From Lachnospiraceae bacterium UBA7160 (GTDB taxonomy: Bacteria > Bacillota > Clostridia > Lachnospirales > Lachnospiraceae), in NCBI GenBank assembly GCA_002491565.1, contig DKWE01000062.1, positions 1 to 44,079 of the forward strand: a stretch of 44,079 bases of DNA, in the 5' to 3' direction. Positions 8,392 to 16,469 of this stretch are shown here, piece after piece (position 1 is the stretch's first letter; every line of letters begins with the position of its first letter). Position numbers and translations under genes: made by a program. The notes under the pieces are model-generated. The model saw nothing but the letters and a program-made list of their open reading frames with translations, was not told the DNA's origin and searched no databases.

Positions 8392-9912
8392 ATGAAGACA
8401 CTCAGTTATCAGACATTGCAGGAGCTGTCCTACGACGGGTACCTGCTCAAGGACGCCCCGGAGCGGATCCTCCAGTTCGGAGAAGGGAATTTTCTTCGGG
8501 CATTCGTAGATGATTTTATAGACCGCATGAATGAGCATGCAAATTTCCAGTCCAAGGTTGTTGTCTGCCAGCCAGGTTCTCCCAATCCGGCAGGCGCAGA
8601 CCGCATCAACGCACAGGAGGGCCTGTACACACTGCTGCTGCGCGGACAGGAGGACGGCGCACCAGTACAGAAAAAACGCATCATCTCCTGCATCAGCAGG
8701 TGCCTGAACCTCTACCGCGATTTTGATGAATTTCTCGCCTGCGCGAAAAATCCGGACCTGCGCTTTATCACCTGCAATACGACAGAGGCAGGCATCGTCT
8801 ATGACCCAGCCTGCCAGCTTGCAGACCGTCCGGCAGCGAGCTATCCCGGTAAGCTGACCCAGTTTCTGTACCGCAGATTCCAGGAGCTTGGCAGCACACC
8901 GGGCAAAGGCTTTATCATTCTCGCCTGTGAGCTGATCGATGACAACGGGCTGGAGCTGGAACGCTGCATCCTGCGCTACGCCGAACAGTGGAAACTGGGA
9001 AGTGCGTTTACCGACTGGCTAAAACAGGAAAATCTCTTCTGTTCTACACTGGTGGACCGCATTGTAACCGGCTATCCGCGCAGCGAAGCAGACTCCCTGT
9101 GCGATTCCTTCGGATACCGCGACAATCTGATCGATACCGGCGAACCGTTCGCGATCTGGGTCATTGAAGGACCACAGTGGCTGAAGCAGGAGCTTCCGTT
9201 CGAGCAGGCGGGTTTGCCCGTACTCCTCTGTAACGACCATCATCCGTATAAGCAGCGCAAGGTCCGGATCCTGAACGGCGCACATACCTCGATGGTGCCC
9301 GGCGCTTATCTGGCGGGGCTTGACATTGTCCGCGACTGCATGCACGATCCGACGGTCAGCCGTTTTCTGGACAAGACGATCTACGATGAGATCCTTCCGA
9401 CCCTGACTCTGCCGCGCCAGGAGCTGCTGGATTTTGCCGCTTCCGTGAAGGAACGTTTCGCAAATCCATTCATCGATCACGCCCTGCTGTCCATCTGCCT
9501 GAACTGCACTTCCAAGTGGCGTGCACGTGTACTGCCCTCCCTGAAAGCTTATGTACAGCAAAACAGCGCCCTTCCGCCCTGCCTAACTGCCTCCTTCGCG
9601 TTTTACCTTGCGTTTTATTATGGAGGAAAACTTACGCCGGACGGTCTTCTCTGCGAGCGGCCGGCTGGGGCGAAAGCTTCCGCCCCGGACACCCCATCCA
9701 CCTACCTGATCAAAGACGACCAGGCTGTGCTCGACTTCTTTGATGCGCACAGTGCAGATGATGCAGCTGTCCTTGTTCACTGCATCTGCACAACTACCGC
9801 ATTCTGGGATGAGGACTTAACTACCATCCCAGGCTTCGAGAAAGAAGTCACACGGCTCCTGACATTCCTCCTTCCGAATGGGACGCGCGCTGCAATGGAG
9901 ATGCTGCTATAG
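8392..9912 (+). CDS. uxaB: Tagaturonate reductase (altronate oxidoreductase)
   Basis: A 506-residue mannitol dehydrogenase-family enzyme reducing D-tagaturonate to D-altronate with NADH. Visible motifs are RILQFGEGNFLRAFVDD (nucleotide site, residues ~25-40), CNTTEAGI, ACELIDDNGLELERC (family D-N-G region), LLCNDHHPYKQRKVRILNGAHTS in two parts (catalytic K...N-G-A-H-T) and the C-terminal FLLPNGTRAAME. The start at 8392 follows AAGGAG at 9 bases; an upstream in-frame ATG at 8338 lacks such a site. It differs clearly from the UxuB-type paralogue at 1921-3540, so the two reductases serve different branches. It ends 387 bases before the convergent gntR gene. Confidence 0.92.
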   Translation: MKTLSYQTLQELSYDGYLLKDAPERILQFGEGNFLRAFVDDFIDRMNEHANFQSKVVVCQPGSPNPAGADRINAQEGLYTLLLRGQEDGAPVQKKRIISCISRCLNLYRDFDEFLACAKNPDLRFITCNTTEAGIVYDPACQLADRPAASYPGKLTQFLYRRFQELGSTPGKGFIILACELIDDNGLELERCILRYAEQWKLGSAFTDWLKQENLFCSTLVDRIVTGYPRSEADSLCDSFGYRDNLIDTGEPFAIWVIEGPQWLKQELPFEQAGLPVLLCNDHHPYKQRKVRILNGAHTSMVPGAYLAGLDIVRDCMHDPTVSRFLDKTIYDEILPTLTLPRQELLDFAASVKERFANPFIDHALLSICLNCTSKWRARVLPSLKAYVQQNSALPPCLTASFAFYLAFYYGGKLTPDGLLCERPAGAKASAPDTPSTYLIKDDQAVLDFFDAHSADDAAVLVHCICTTTAFWDEDLTTIPGFEKEVTRLLTFLLPNGTRAAMEMLL

Positions 9913-10035
9913 GCAAGTAAGCTTTGTCCACAAATACGGCAGCCTGCACAAGTCCCTGACGCTACCTCTTCTAAATCAGGGCGCACACGCCAATAGCACA
10001 CAATTCGCACCAGCTGAAGCGGAACATGAACGAAA

Positions 10036-10135
10036 TGAGAGTGCCGCAAAATAGCAGAAAGCTACAAGTTATGGTACATGTCCACTCGACCAAGTACCTA
10101 TTCCTGTGCCCTGACTGCATTTTGCGTCACCCTCA
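10036..10135. repeat. Dispersed ~100-bp inverted-end repeat, copy A2
   Basis: Exactly 100 bp, from TGAGAGTGCCGCAAAA to TTTTGCGTCACCCTCA. The internal GCAGAAAGCTACAAG is shared with copies A1 and A5. It sits between the convergent uxaB and gntR genes. The rest of the 387-base gap (9913-10299) shows no gene and no classic terminator with a T-run, so this element may end both transcripts. Confidence 0.75.
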
Positions 10136-10299
10136 TCTGGTCTGACGTATATTATGGTTCCAGTTCAGGCGACCCGGCCGAAAAGAATGTATGGGGAGCT
10201 GGCAGATCCTCATACATTCCTCTCTCAGGTAGTGGCTGGCTGAACTGTAATATTTTATGATATTCCGCGTAAAATCCCGGCTGCCATACAACTGCAATC

Positions 10300-10977
10300 T
10301 CACTTTTTGATATACTCCGGATACTGTCTGCACACCATCTCGCGGTCGATCTGGTAACGGTTCAGATGCTTCTCCATCACCCGCTTCGCTTCCTTTGCGT
10401 CCTGCACCCGGATCGCCTCCAGGATTGCACGGTGATCCTCCACAATCTTCAGATCCTTGACCGCACTCAGCGCCATACTGCGCACCCGGTCAAAATGAAC
10501 CGTCATGCTTTCCATCAGCGCATAACTCTGCCTCTTATTTGCAATCTCAAACAACATCCGGTGAAATTCATTGTCCTGCTCCAGCAATTTCTCCATCGCC
10601 AGATTCTGGATCGTAAACTCCTGCAGCTTCACATTTGCTTCCAGCTCCGCGATCTGATACGGCGTCGCCGTCTGGCAGACCAGCTCCACCACTGCGCATT
10701 CCAGCACCGAACGCATAAACCGCGCTTCCTCTACCATCTCATAATCAATCAGCGACACTGCACTTCCCCGCTGCGGATATATTTCCACGATCCGGACTTT
10801 CGCCAGATCCTGCAATGCCTCCCGCACCGGTGTCCGTGAAAGTCCAAGCTTCGCAGCCAGTTCGTTCTCGCTGATCTTACTCCCGGGCGCCAGCTCCAGC
10901 CGGATAATGTTCTCCTTAATTGTTCGCAGCGCATAGTCACGCCCTGTCTCACGACTTCCCCGTTCCGTGCAAATCAT
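10300..10977 (-). CDS. GntR/FadR-family regulator (FCD domain), probable uxuA repressor
   Basis: A 225-residue regulator. Residues 1 to ~75 form the winged helix of the GntR family: GSKISENELAAKLGLSRTPV, then REALQDLAKVRIVEI. Residues ~85-215 are an all-helical FCD ligand domain with EFHRMLFEIANKR and HRAILEAIRVQDAKEA, carrying the Asp/His residues that usually bind a metal and a carboxylate effector. UxuR and ExuR of enteric bacteria belong to the same group. ATAGGAGG precedes the start. It lies just downstream of uxuA on the same strand. A palindrome GTCTnCTAGTATACTAGnAGAC at the uxuA promoter is its most likely binding site. The effector may be fructuronate or a related uronate (inference). 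Confidence 0.9.
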   Translation of the reverse strand: MICTERGSRETGRDYALRTIKENIIRLELAPGSKISENELAAKLGLSRTPVREALQDLAKVRIVEIYPQRGSAVSLIDYEMVEEARFMRSVLECAVVELVCQTATPYQIAELEANVKLQEFTIQNLAMEKLLEQDNEFHRMLFEIANKRQSYALMESMTVHFDRVRSMALSAVKDLKIVEDHRAILEAIRVQDAKEAKRVMEKHLNRYQIDREMVCRQYPEYIKK

Positions 10978-11012
10978 ACTTCTGCCTCCTATATCATGCC
11001 ATATGTAGCTTA

Positions 11013-11041
11013 AGCTTATCGCTGATTTCAGCGCCTGTCAA
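11013..11041 (-). promoter_or_regulatory. Possible gntR promoter
   Basis: Leftward, TTGACA (11036-11041) and TAAGCT (11013-11018) are 17 bases apart. The palindrome AGCTTAAGCT (11007-11016) overlaps the -10. The -10 is weak. The remaining bases to 11279, a 302-base gap altogether, hold nothing else that I can identify. Confidence 0.4.
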
Positions 11042-11279
11042 GCAAAAATGTACACTACCATACAAGGTTTCTGCTACTATTCGCATTACTTTTCCGCCAG
11101 CGCTGCCATTTCACTGAGCGTGCCTGCAACATTCCAACCTATTCGCCTTGTCAGCCCGGTCGGGAAGTACCTTTCCGTTCAGCCGTATACAGGAGCTGCA
11201 CAGCAAACGAGTCTGCGGCCTGCACGACACCACAGCCAGACGGTAACTGCTTATCGCCCGTCTGCGGAGTCCGATATTC

Positions 11280-12356
11280 TTATTTGCTCATCTTGTCAAT
11301 GGCTTCCCACAGCCCGTTCAGATAGCATGCTCCAAGTGCCCGGTCATACAGCCCGTAACCCGGCCGTCCCACCTCGTCCCAGATCATTCTTCCATGATCC
11401 GGGCGCACATACGCATCCGGGCAAGTCTCATACATCGCTTTCACGATCTCGAACAGATCCAGATCGCCCTCGCTCGATAAATGGCTCGCCTCGCGGAAAT
11501 GATGCGTTCCGAGGTACTTCACATTCCGGATGTGCAGCGCATGAATTCTGCCCATCGCGCCAAAATGACGAATGATCGCCGGGATATCATTTTCCGGGTT
11601 TGATCCAAGCGAGCCCGTGCACAGGCAGAGCCCGTTACATGGCGACGGATTCAGCGCCATGATCCTGTCGAAATCCTCCTGGCTGTGCGCAATGCGCGGC
11701 AGTCCAAAGATTGGCCATGCCGGGTCATCCGGATGACACGCCATCGATACGCCAGTCTCCTCACAGACCGGAATAATCGCATCCAGAAAATACTTATAAT
11801 TTTCCCGCAGCATATCCGGCGTAATGTTCTCATACTGCGCGAGCGTCGTCTCCAGCTCCGCAAGACGCTCCGGCTCCCAACCCGGAAGGGAAAAGCCGTT
11901 GCATCCCTCCGCCGTCCGTTTCACCAGCTCGACCGGCGTCATTTCCCCGAGATCCTTCTCGTCAAAATACAGGCTGTTCGATCCATCCTCCGGAATGACG
12001 CGCGCCAGGTCCGTGCGAAGCCAGTCAAAAACCGGCATGAAATTATAAACAATCACCTTAATCCCATACTTCGCAAGATTACGAATGGTCGTCTTATAAT
12101 TTTCAATATAGGCATCTCTCGTCGGAAGCCCCATCTTGATATCCTCATGGACATTTACGCTCTCAATGACCTCACACGCAAGCCCTGCTTCATGGACATG
12201 GGCCACATACGCGCGGATTTCCTCTTCGGTCCATACCTCGCCTGCCGCCTTCTCATCGAGAACGCCCATCAGGCCGGTCATGCCCGGGATCTGCCGGATC
12301 TGCTTTAAGCTCACTGCGTCTCTACCTTCCCCAAACCAACGAAATGTCATTTTCAT
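11280..12356 (-). CDS. uxuA: Mannonate dehydratase
   Basis: A 358-residue UxuA of normal length that dehydrates D-mannonate to 2-keto-3-deoxy-D-gluconate. It is a TIM-barrel enzyme needing Fe2+ or Mn2+. Visible signatures are MTFRWFGEGRD at the N-terminus, IRQIPGMTGLMG, VIVYNFMPVFDWLRTDL, MACHPDDPAWPIFGLPRI (metal ligands), NGLCLCTGSLGS, IHALHIRNVKY and YVRPDHGRMIW. The start at 12356 is preceded by GGAGGA at eight bases; an ATG 20 codons upstream in frame is unlikely. It is transcribed from the operator-linked promoter just upstream and followed 302 bases later by gntR. It completes the glucuronate branch begun by uxaC and uxuB but has its own control. Confidence 0.95.
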   Translation of the reverse strand: MKMTFRWFGEGRDAVSLKQIRQIPGMTGLMGVLDEKAAGEVWTEEEIRAYVAHVHEAGLACEVIESVNVHEDIKMGLPTRDAYIENYKTTIRNLAKYGIKVIVYNFMPVFDWLRTDLARVIPEDGSNSLYFDEKDLGEMTPVELVKRTAEGCNGFSLPGWEPERLAELETTLAQYENITPDMLRENYKYFLDAIIPVCEETGVSMACHPDDPAWPIFGLPRIAHSQEDFDRIMALNPSPCNGLCLCTGSLGSNPENDIPAIIRHFGAMGRIHALHIRNVKYLGTHHFREASHLSSEGDLDLFEIVKAMYETCPDAYVRPDHGRMIWDEVGRPGYGLYDRALGACYLNGLWEAIDKMSK

Positions 12357-12432
12357 AAGATCATTCCTCCATTTTTCACCCAACACACTCAACAGCCATT
12401 GGCTGATGAGCCGCATTTTTTGTTATGTCTGG

Positions 12433-12478
12433 ATTATAACACAACAGTTTTCATTTGTCTACTAGTATACTAGCAGAC
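12433..12478 (-). promoter_or_regulatory. uxuA promoter with GntR-type operator
   Basis: Leftward, -35 TAGACA (12456-12461) and -10 TATAAT (12433-12438) are 17 bases apart. The 22-bp palindrome GTCTACTAGTATACTAGCAGAC (12457-12478) has a single mismatched pair and overlaps the -35, so a bound regulator would exclude polymerase. No copy of this palindrome occurs at the LacI-controlled promoter near 6.6 kb. Confidence 0.8.
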
Positions 12479-12554
12479 GAATTTTATCGCAATTTTGTAT
12501 CATCGCGATTCACGCCTCCTCGATACAAGCAAGCCACAATTTTCCGCTGCCGCT

Positions 12555-12594
12555 CCGGTCGGCGCTAAACGTATGCCACCGGCAACACAGCGCC
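12555..12594 (+). repeat. Short hairpin repeat, copy B1
   Basis: CCGGTCGGCGCTAAACG begins the element and CAGCGCC ends it. GGCGCT and AGCGCC pair around a loop that starts AAACG. Related elements occur at 17935, 17999 and 38882 (inverted), with compensatory changes in the stem. It lies in the 592-base gap between uxuA and the GH74-like gene, which otherwise holds the uxuA promoter and repeat A3. Confidence 0.6.
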
Positions 12595-12723
12595 AGCCGC
12601 TTCACGCCTGTCGCGGCAATGCAACATTTTATTCAGTATTTTCTGCCTGAACTATCATGACATATCCACAGAAAGAACGAAGCCACTGCCCGGCTTCTCT
12701 TCAACCACTATGTACACAAAACC

Positions 12724-12805
12724 TGAGGGTGCTGCAAAATGCAGCTAGAACACAAGTCCAGGTACAAGACCGTTTAGTCCTTTCGGCAATTTTGCAGCAC
12801 CCTCA
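12724..12805. repeat. Dispersed inverted-end repeat, copy A3 (short)
   Basis: 82 bp from TGAGGGTGCTGCAAAA to TTTTGCAGCACCCTCA, a perfect 16-base terminal inverted repeat and the cleanest ends of the family. It is about 18 bp shorter than the 100-bp copies. It lies just downstream of the stop of the GH74-like gene. Confidence 0.8.
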
Positions 12806-12948
12806 GCTTCTATCCGCAGCAGTACTACCTGCAGTGCGTGCATGTGCATTTACTTTCCTGCCTGTTTCACCTGTCGACTCACTCTTTCCTGCCGCAGTCA
12901 GGATAGATTTCCTGCTCCCGTCCTTCCCGCATCATAACCGGAATGATC

Positions 12949-15354
12949 TCATATAATTTCTCCTTCCGGTTCTCCATACAACAGCCCGCAGGACCCGGTT
13001 GCAAGATAAAACCGTCCGTACGTCCTGCAGTCTCCATCGATGCTATTGATCTCGCCATACATCTGGCGCTCCGTATTCAGCCGCTCAAAGCTCTGCCCCT
13101 CATCCAGCGTCCGGTAAAATCCATAGACACCGCCAATCTCTCCACTGAAATAAATCGCCTTCGCATCCTTAAAATAATCTGCCTCCGGCCCTCCAAGGCC
13201 AAGCCCGGCCCGATATACCGCATCGCCCTCCCTGGTCAGACGGCACACCTCTGCTTTTCCAGTCTCTGCGCGGTACTGCAGCTTCCAGAGTCCCGCCGCA
13301 CCCAGCGCCAGATAGAATACTCCGCTCTTTCCTGCTTCCCCGCGAACCTCCGTCTTGTCTGCGCAGTCAATCTTTCCGAAATCCACCTTTGGAAACTGTT
13401 CCGGCAGCGGCTTCTCATAAAAGGTGCTGCCTCCGTCGTCACTGAAGTAGAATTCGCCTCCATCTCCAAAGCCGTAGAACCACCGGCTCTCCTGATGATC
13501 CGAAAACACCTTGATGCGCCCTCTGTGCTTCTGCTCTCCATTCAGCCCATAAAATTTACAGATCGTAAAATGCTGTCCCTGATCCGCACTCGCCACGATC
13601 CGGTCGACCGGCAGCCCGTCCCCATCCGCTACACACCAGACTATTCTCTGGCAATCCGGTGACAGAGCCGCCCAGCCGGAATTGACATTCGGCTGTTCGA
13701 TCCGGTGCAGTGCCTCATCCAGCTCTTCAGAAAGACCGAACGGCATCGGAAGCCGTGCAAAGCTCTTCCCCTGATCTCTTGAGAGAATAAGTCCTCCCTT
13801 CGTCTTTCCGGTCCAGTTGCCGCGCGGTGTAACCAGGAGCACCTCCGGATGCAGATCCGAGAAGTCTGCATTGATACAGGTGATATACCGGTTGCCCTGC
13901 TCATCCGCAAAGGAATTCTCACACGGACGATCCAGCTCTTCAAACACAAACCCGCCAAGGTCGCCCAGAATATCCAGCACCTGCACCTTCCCTGCCGGCA
14001 GACTGTACACGTTCAAATGTACGGTTTCCTCGATCCCGTCACTCCAGTCCGAGAAGCAGCACACCGGCGATGTGAGGGTTTTTGTCCGGAACACGCCAGT
14101 CCCTGTGTTAAACCAGGCCTCCTCCTCGTGAAACGGGTTGATCTTGAAATCACTCAGCCAGTGGATCAGTGACGTCCCGCCGTTATATTCCGGGCGCATG
14201 TAGGATGCACGGAAACGGAGTTCCCCGTCCGTCAGGCCATATAGGATCTGCTTCCAGCTTGCTCCATAATCGCATGACAGGAAAATACTGTCCCCGTCAT
14301 CCTTCACGATCGTCGTCACTGCTACAAGACCGGGCGTCTGGCGGGAAACTGAAATACCGGAAAAGCCATATTCCAGCATATGTCCGTCCAGGATGTTGTT
14401 CTGCCCGGCGCCCTCTGCACGCGACACGCTCCCCGGTGTGATTTCCGTCCATTTACCGATTCTGCCGTCTGCATCCAATTCATAACGGACAACCCGTCCG
14501 TCCAATGCGTCTCCGGAATCACAGCTGTAGCCAAGCTCTGCCACATAAGAACGCCGCCCTGTCGCAGAAAATGTCACATACAAATATTTTTCATCCGCGC
14601 AGTACCGCTGCGCTGCCAGCCCCTGCACCGCACAGCCCGCAATCCGGCGGCTTTCCGGCTCCGCAAGCGGCGCAAAGGTTTCGCCTTTGTCGTAAGAAAC
14701 GTACAGGCTGTGGCCGCGCATCGGGACAGACGATTCCGAGGACGGCTGTTCTGCTCCATCTGCATGCCCCGTCCATGAACCTGCTGCTCTTTTCATTCTT
14801 GTCACTCCAGCCGTGCCAACCAACAGTGCGCTGCCCACCTGCCCTACAAAGGTCAGATACTCCTCCGGCAGTCCGGCAAGCTTTCTCCAGGTCTCTCCCC
14901 GGTCACAGCTCGTCCACAACCCTTCCATCTGACTGGCAAAGTACAGCACATCCGAATCCTTCTCATCCACAAACAGCCGCTCCCCTGTGCCGCGTCCGTT
15001 CAGATTTCCATGCACACGCACCGGGATTTTGTGATAATGAAAGCTGTCCCCACAGTCTTCCGAGACCGCGAGGACGCCGCTCTCCGGGCGGTTCTCCCCG
15101 CACGCGATATAGAGCCGTTCAGGATATCTGCCATCCACAGCCAGTGCAATGGGAAACGTCTCACTCAGATCCTTTGCCGTCACATGGCTGATCAGACTCA
15201 CCCATGTTTCCTTTTCCCGGTCAAACCGATATACTCCGCCAATATCCGTTCTGGCATACAGCAGCCCGTCTACCGTCGGATGATACAACAGGCCTGTCAC
15301 ATAGCCCCCGCCGGGAATCGGCAGATGTCGGTAGTGATATGCGCGTTCTCTCAT
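12949..15354 (-). CDS. GH74-like/BNR-repeat beta-propeller protein, no signal peptide
   Basis: An 801-residue protein. Residues 15-45 (GGGYVTGLLYHPTVDG, then LLYARTDIGGVYRFD) match the N-terminus of family GH74 xyloglucanases. Asp37 aligns with one catalytic Asp, and Asp402 in LSDFKINPF is a candidate for the second. At least seven Asp-box motifs of the S-x-D-x-G-x-T/S-F/W type are spread through it, for example near 149, 220 and 360, which fits two seven-bladed propellers. GH74 enzymes are normally secreted, but this one has no signal peptide. Its ATG overlaps the larE stop as ATGA, with GGAGG nine bases upstream, so it is translationally coupled to larE. It could be an intracellular glycosidase or a non-catalytic propeller. 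Substrate is unknown. Confidence 0.75.
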   Translation of the reverse strand: MRERAYHYRHLPIPGGGYVTGLLYHPTVDGLLYARTDIGGVYRFDREKETWVSLISHVTAKDLSETFPIALAVDGRYPERLYIACGENRPESGVLAVSEDCGDSFHYHKIPVRVHGNLNGRGTGERLFVDEKDSDVLYFASQMEGLWTSCDRGETWRKLAGLPEEYLTFVGQVGSALLVGTAGVTRMKRAAGSWTGHADGAEQPSSESSVPMRGHSLYVSYDKGETFAPLAEPESRRIAGCAVQGLAAQRYCADEKYLYVTFSATGRRSYVAELGYSCDSGDALDGRVVRYELDADGRIGKWTEITPGSVSRAEGAGQNNILDGHMLEYGFSGISVSRQTPGLVAVTTIVKDDGDSIFLSCDYGASWKQILYGLTDGELRFRASYMRPEYNGGTSLIHWLSDFKINPFHEEEAWFNTGTGVFRTKTLTSPVCCFSDWSDGIEETVHLNVYSLPAGKVQVLDILGDLGGFVFEELDRPCENSFADEQGNRYITCINADFSDLHPEVLLVTPRGNWTGKTKGGLILSRDQGKSFARLPMPFGLSEELDEALHRIEQPNVNSGWAALSPDCQRIVWCVADGDGLPVDRIVASADQGQHFTICKFYGLNGEQKHRGRIKVFSDHQESRWFYGFGDGGEFYFSDDGGSTFYEKPLPEQFPKVDFGKIDCADKTEVRGEAGKSGVFYLALGAAGLWKLQYRAETGKAEVCRLTREGDAVYRAGLGLGGPEADYFKDAKAIYFSGEIGGVYGFYRTLDEGQSFERLNTERQMYGEINSIDGDCRTYGRFYLATGSCGLLYGEPEGEII

Positions 15355-16469
15355 AATGATAAACCTCCAGATATTTCATATTCCAGTATGTTTGCGCCGA
15401 TGTCCATGCTTCCGCTTCGGAACCCTTCCAGATCCAGTGTCAGATATAAAAATCCAAGCTGCTTCAGTGTTTCTATGACAAGCTCTCTCTTCCCAAGCAG
15501 CTCTGTGAACGCATCCTTGTCGATCTCGATGCGCAGCACCGGATCATGGAAACGCAGCCTGACATTGTGAAAGCCCATACCGCGCAGCGCCGCCTCCCCC
15601 TGATGAATGCGTGCAAGCAGTTCCCGGTCCAGATGCGCCCCATACGGCAGCCGCGTCGCGAGACAGGGCGTGGACGGAAGCGAAGCAGTCTCCAGACCCA
15701 GGAACGCGGATATCTCACGCACCTGCGCCTTGCGGATGCCAAGCTCCAGAAGCGGGCTTCGAATCTCCAGCTCCCTGAGTGCTCTCCTGCCCGGGCGGTA
15801 TTCGTTTTCATCATCCTTATTCGTGCCGTCAAACACCGCCTCATATCCTCGTGCTTCTGCCAGCTCCCTCAGGCGGGAAAACAACAGGCGCTTGCAACGA
15901 TAGCACCGGTCCAGCGGATTCTGCATAATCTGAGGATCCTGAAACTCATCGACCCGGATTACCTCCCAGGCCGCTCCAAGTGCCTCTGCCCGGCTGATAG
16001 CGGTGTCTGTATCCGAATGCGGATGCAGCTGCGTCTCCAAAATGACCGCAAGGACTGGCTTCCTGCTGCACTCCACTGCCGCCTTCAACAGCAGCGTACT
16101 ATCCACGCCCCCGGAATATGCAATGCAAATGCCATCCTTCTGGAAAGGTATAAGATAGTCCAGCAATTCCTGATAACGCAGCTCCAGATTGTCCACAGCT
16201 GTCCCGGACTCTCCAGCCTCTTTCGTTTGCCAAATATTTAAATCGTTCCCGTCCTGATTCCTCATATCTACAAAACCGTCCCCAGTTTTGCTCTGCATAT
16301 TTTCGGAGTCAACATTGAGTCTGCTCTGCGCATTTCCGGAATTACTTTCAAGTCTGCTCTGCGCATTTCCGGAGTTATTTTCGAGTCTGCTCTGTATATT
16401 TCCAGCCTCCCTGTTCCGTCTGTTCTTCCCGTTTTCGAAATGATCTTCTTGCTGCTTCTGCGTCACCAC
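15351..16469 (-). CDS. larE: LarE-type sulfur transferase for nickel-pincer nucleotide cofactor
   Basis: A 372-residue PP-loop enzyme that adds the two sulfurs to the pyridinium dicarboxylate mononucleotide precursor of the NPN cofactor. ICIAYSGGVDSTLLLKAA holds the ATP-binding SGGVDS loop near residue 120. Cysteines in DRCYRCKR and later in STPCLATRLPYG resemble the three-Cys class of LarE that can carry an [4Fe-4S] cluster, rather than the single-Cys sacrificial type. The first ~100 residues are not part of the family and contain four 11-residue repeats, QSRLE-rich. The frame starts with GTG-GTG overlapping the larC stop and has poor ribosome-site spacing; internal starts are possible, so the N-terminus is uncertain. 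Overlaps with larC and the GH74-like gene show one tight operon. Confidence 0.88.
   Translation of the reverse strand: MVTQKQQEDHFENGKNRRNREAGNIQSRLENNSGNAQSRLESNSGNAQSRLNVDSENMQSKTGDGFVDMRNQDGNDLNIWQTKEAGESGTAVDNLELRYQELLDYLIPFQKDGICIAYSGGVDSTLLLKAAVECSRKPVLAVILETQLHPHSDTDTAISRAEALGAAWEVIRVDEFQDPQIMQNPLDRCYRCKRLLFSRLRELAEARGYEAVFDGTNKDDENEYRPGRRALRELEIRSPLLELGIRKAQVREISAFLGLETASLPSTPCLATRLPYGAHLDRELLARIHQGEAALRGMGFHNVRLRFHDPVLRIEIDKDAFTELLGKRELVIETLKQLGFLYLTLDLEGFRSGSMDIGANILEYEISGGLSL
16285..16416. repeat. 33-bp tandem repeat inside larE 5' region
   Basis: Four units of exactly 33 bp, starting at about 16285, 16318, 16351 and 16384. The three right-hand units share AGTCTGCTCTG, and the outermost two differ by a few bases. 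In the larE frame each unit gives 11 residues of the type SGNAQSRLEnN. The period is a multiple of three, so copy changes would keep the frame. Confidence 0.85.

Noticed and set aside
16285..16416. CRISPR-like array because of regular repeats
   Set aside because: Units abut with a 33-bp period, have no unique spacers and are in frame within larE. The 100-bp repeats are also scattered and not clustered.
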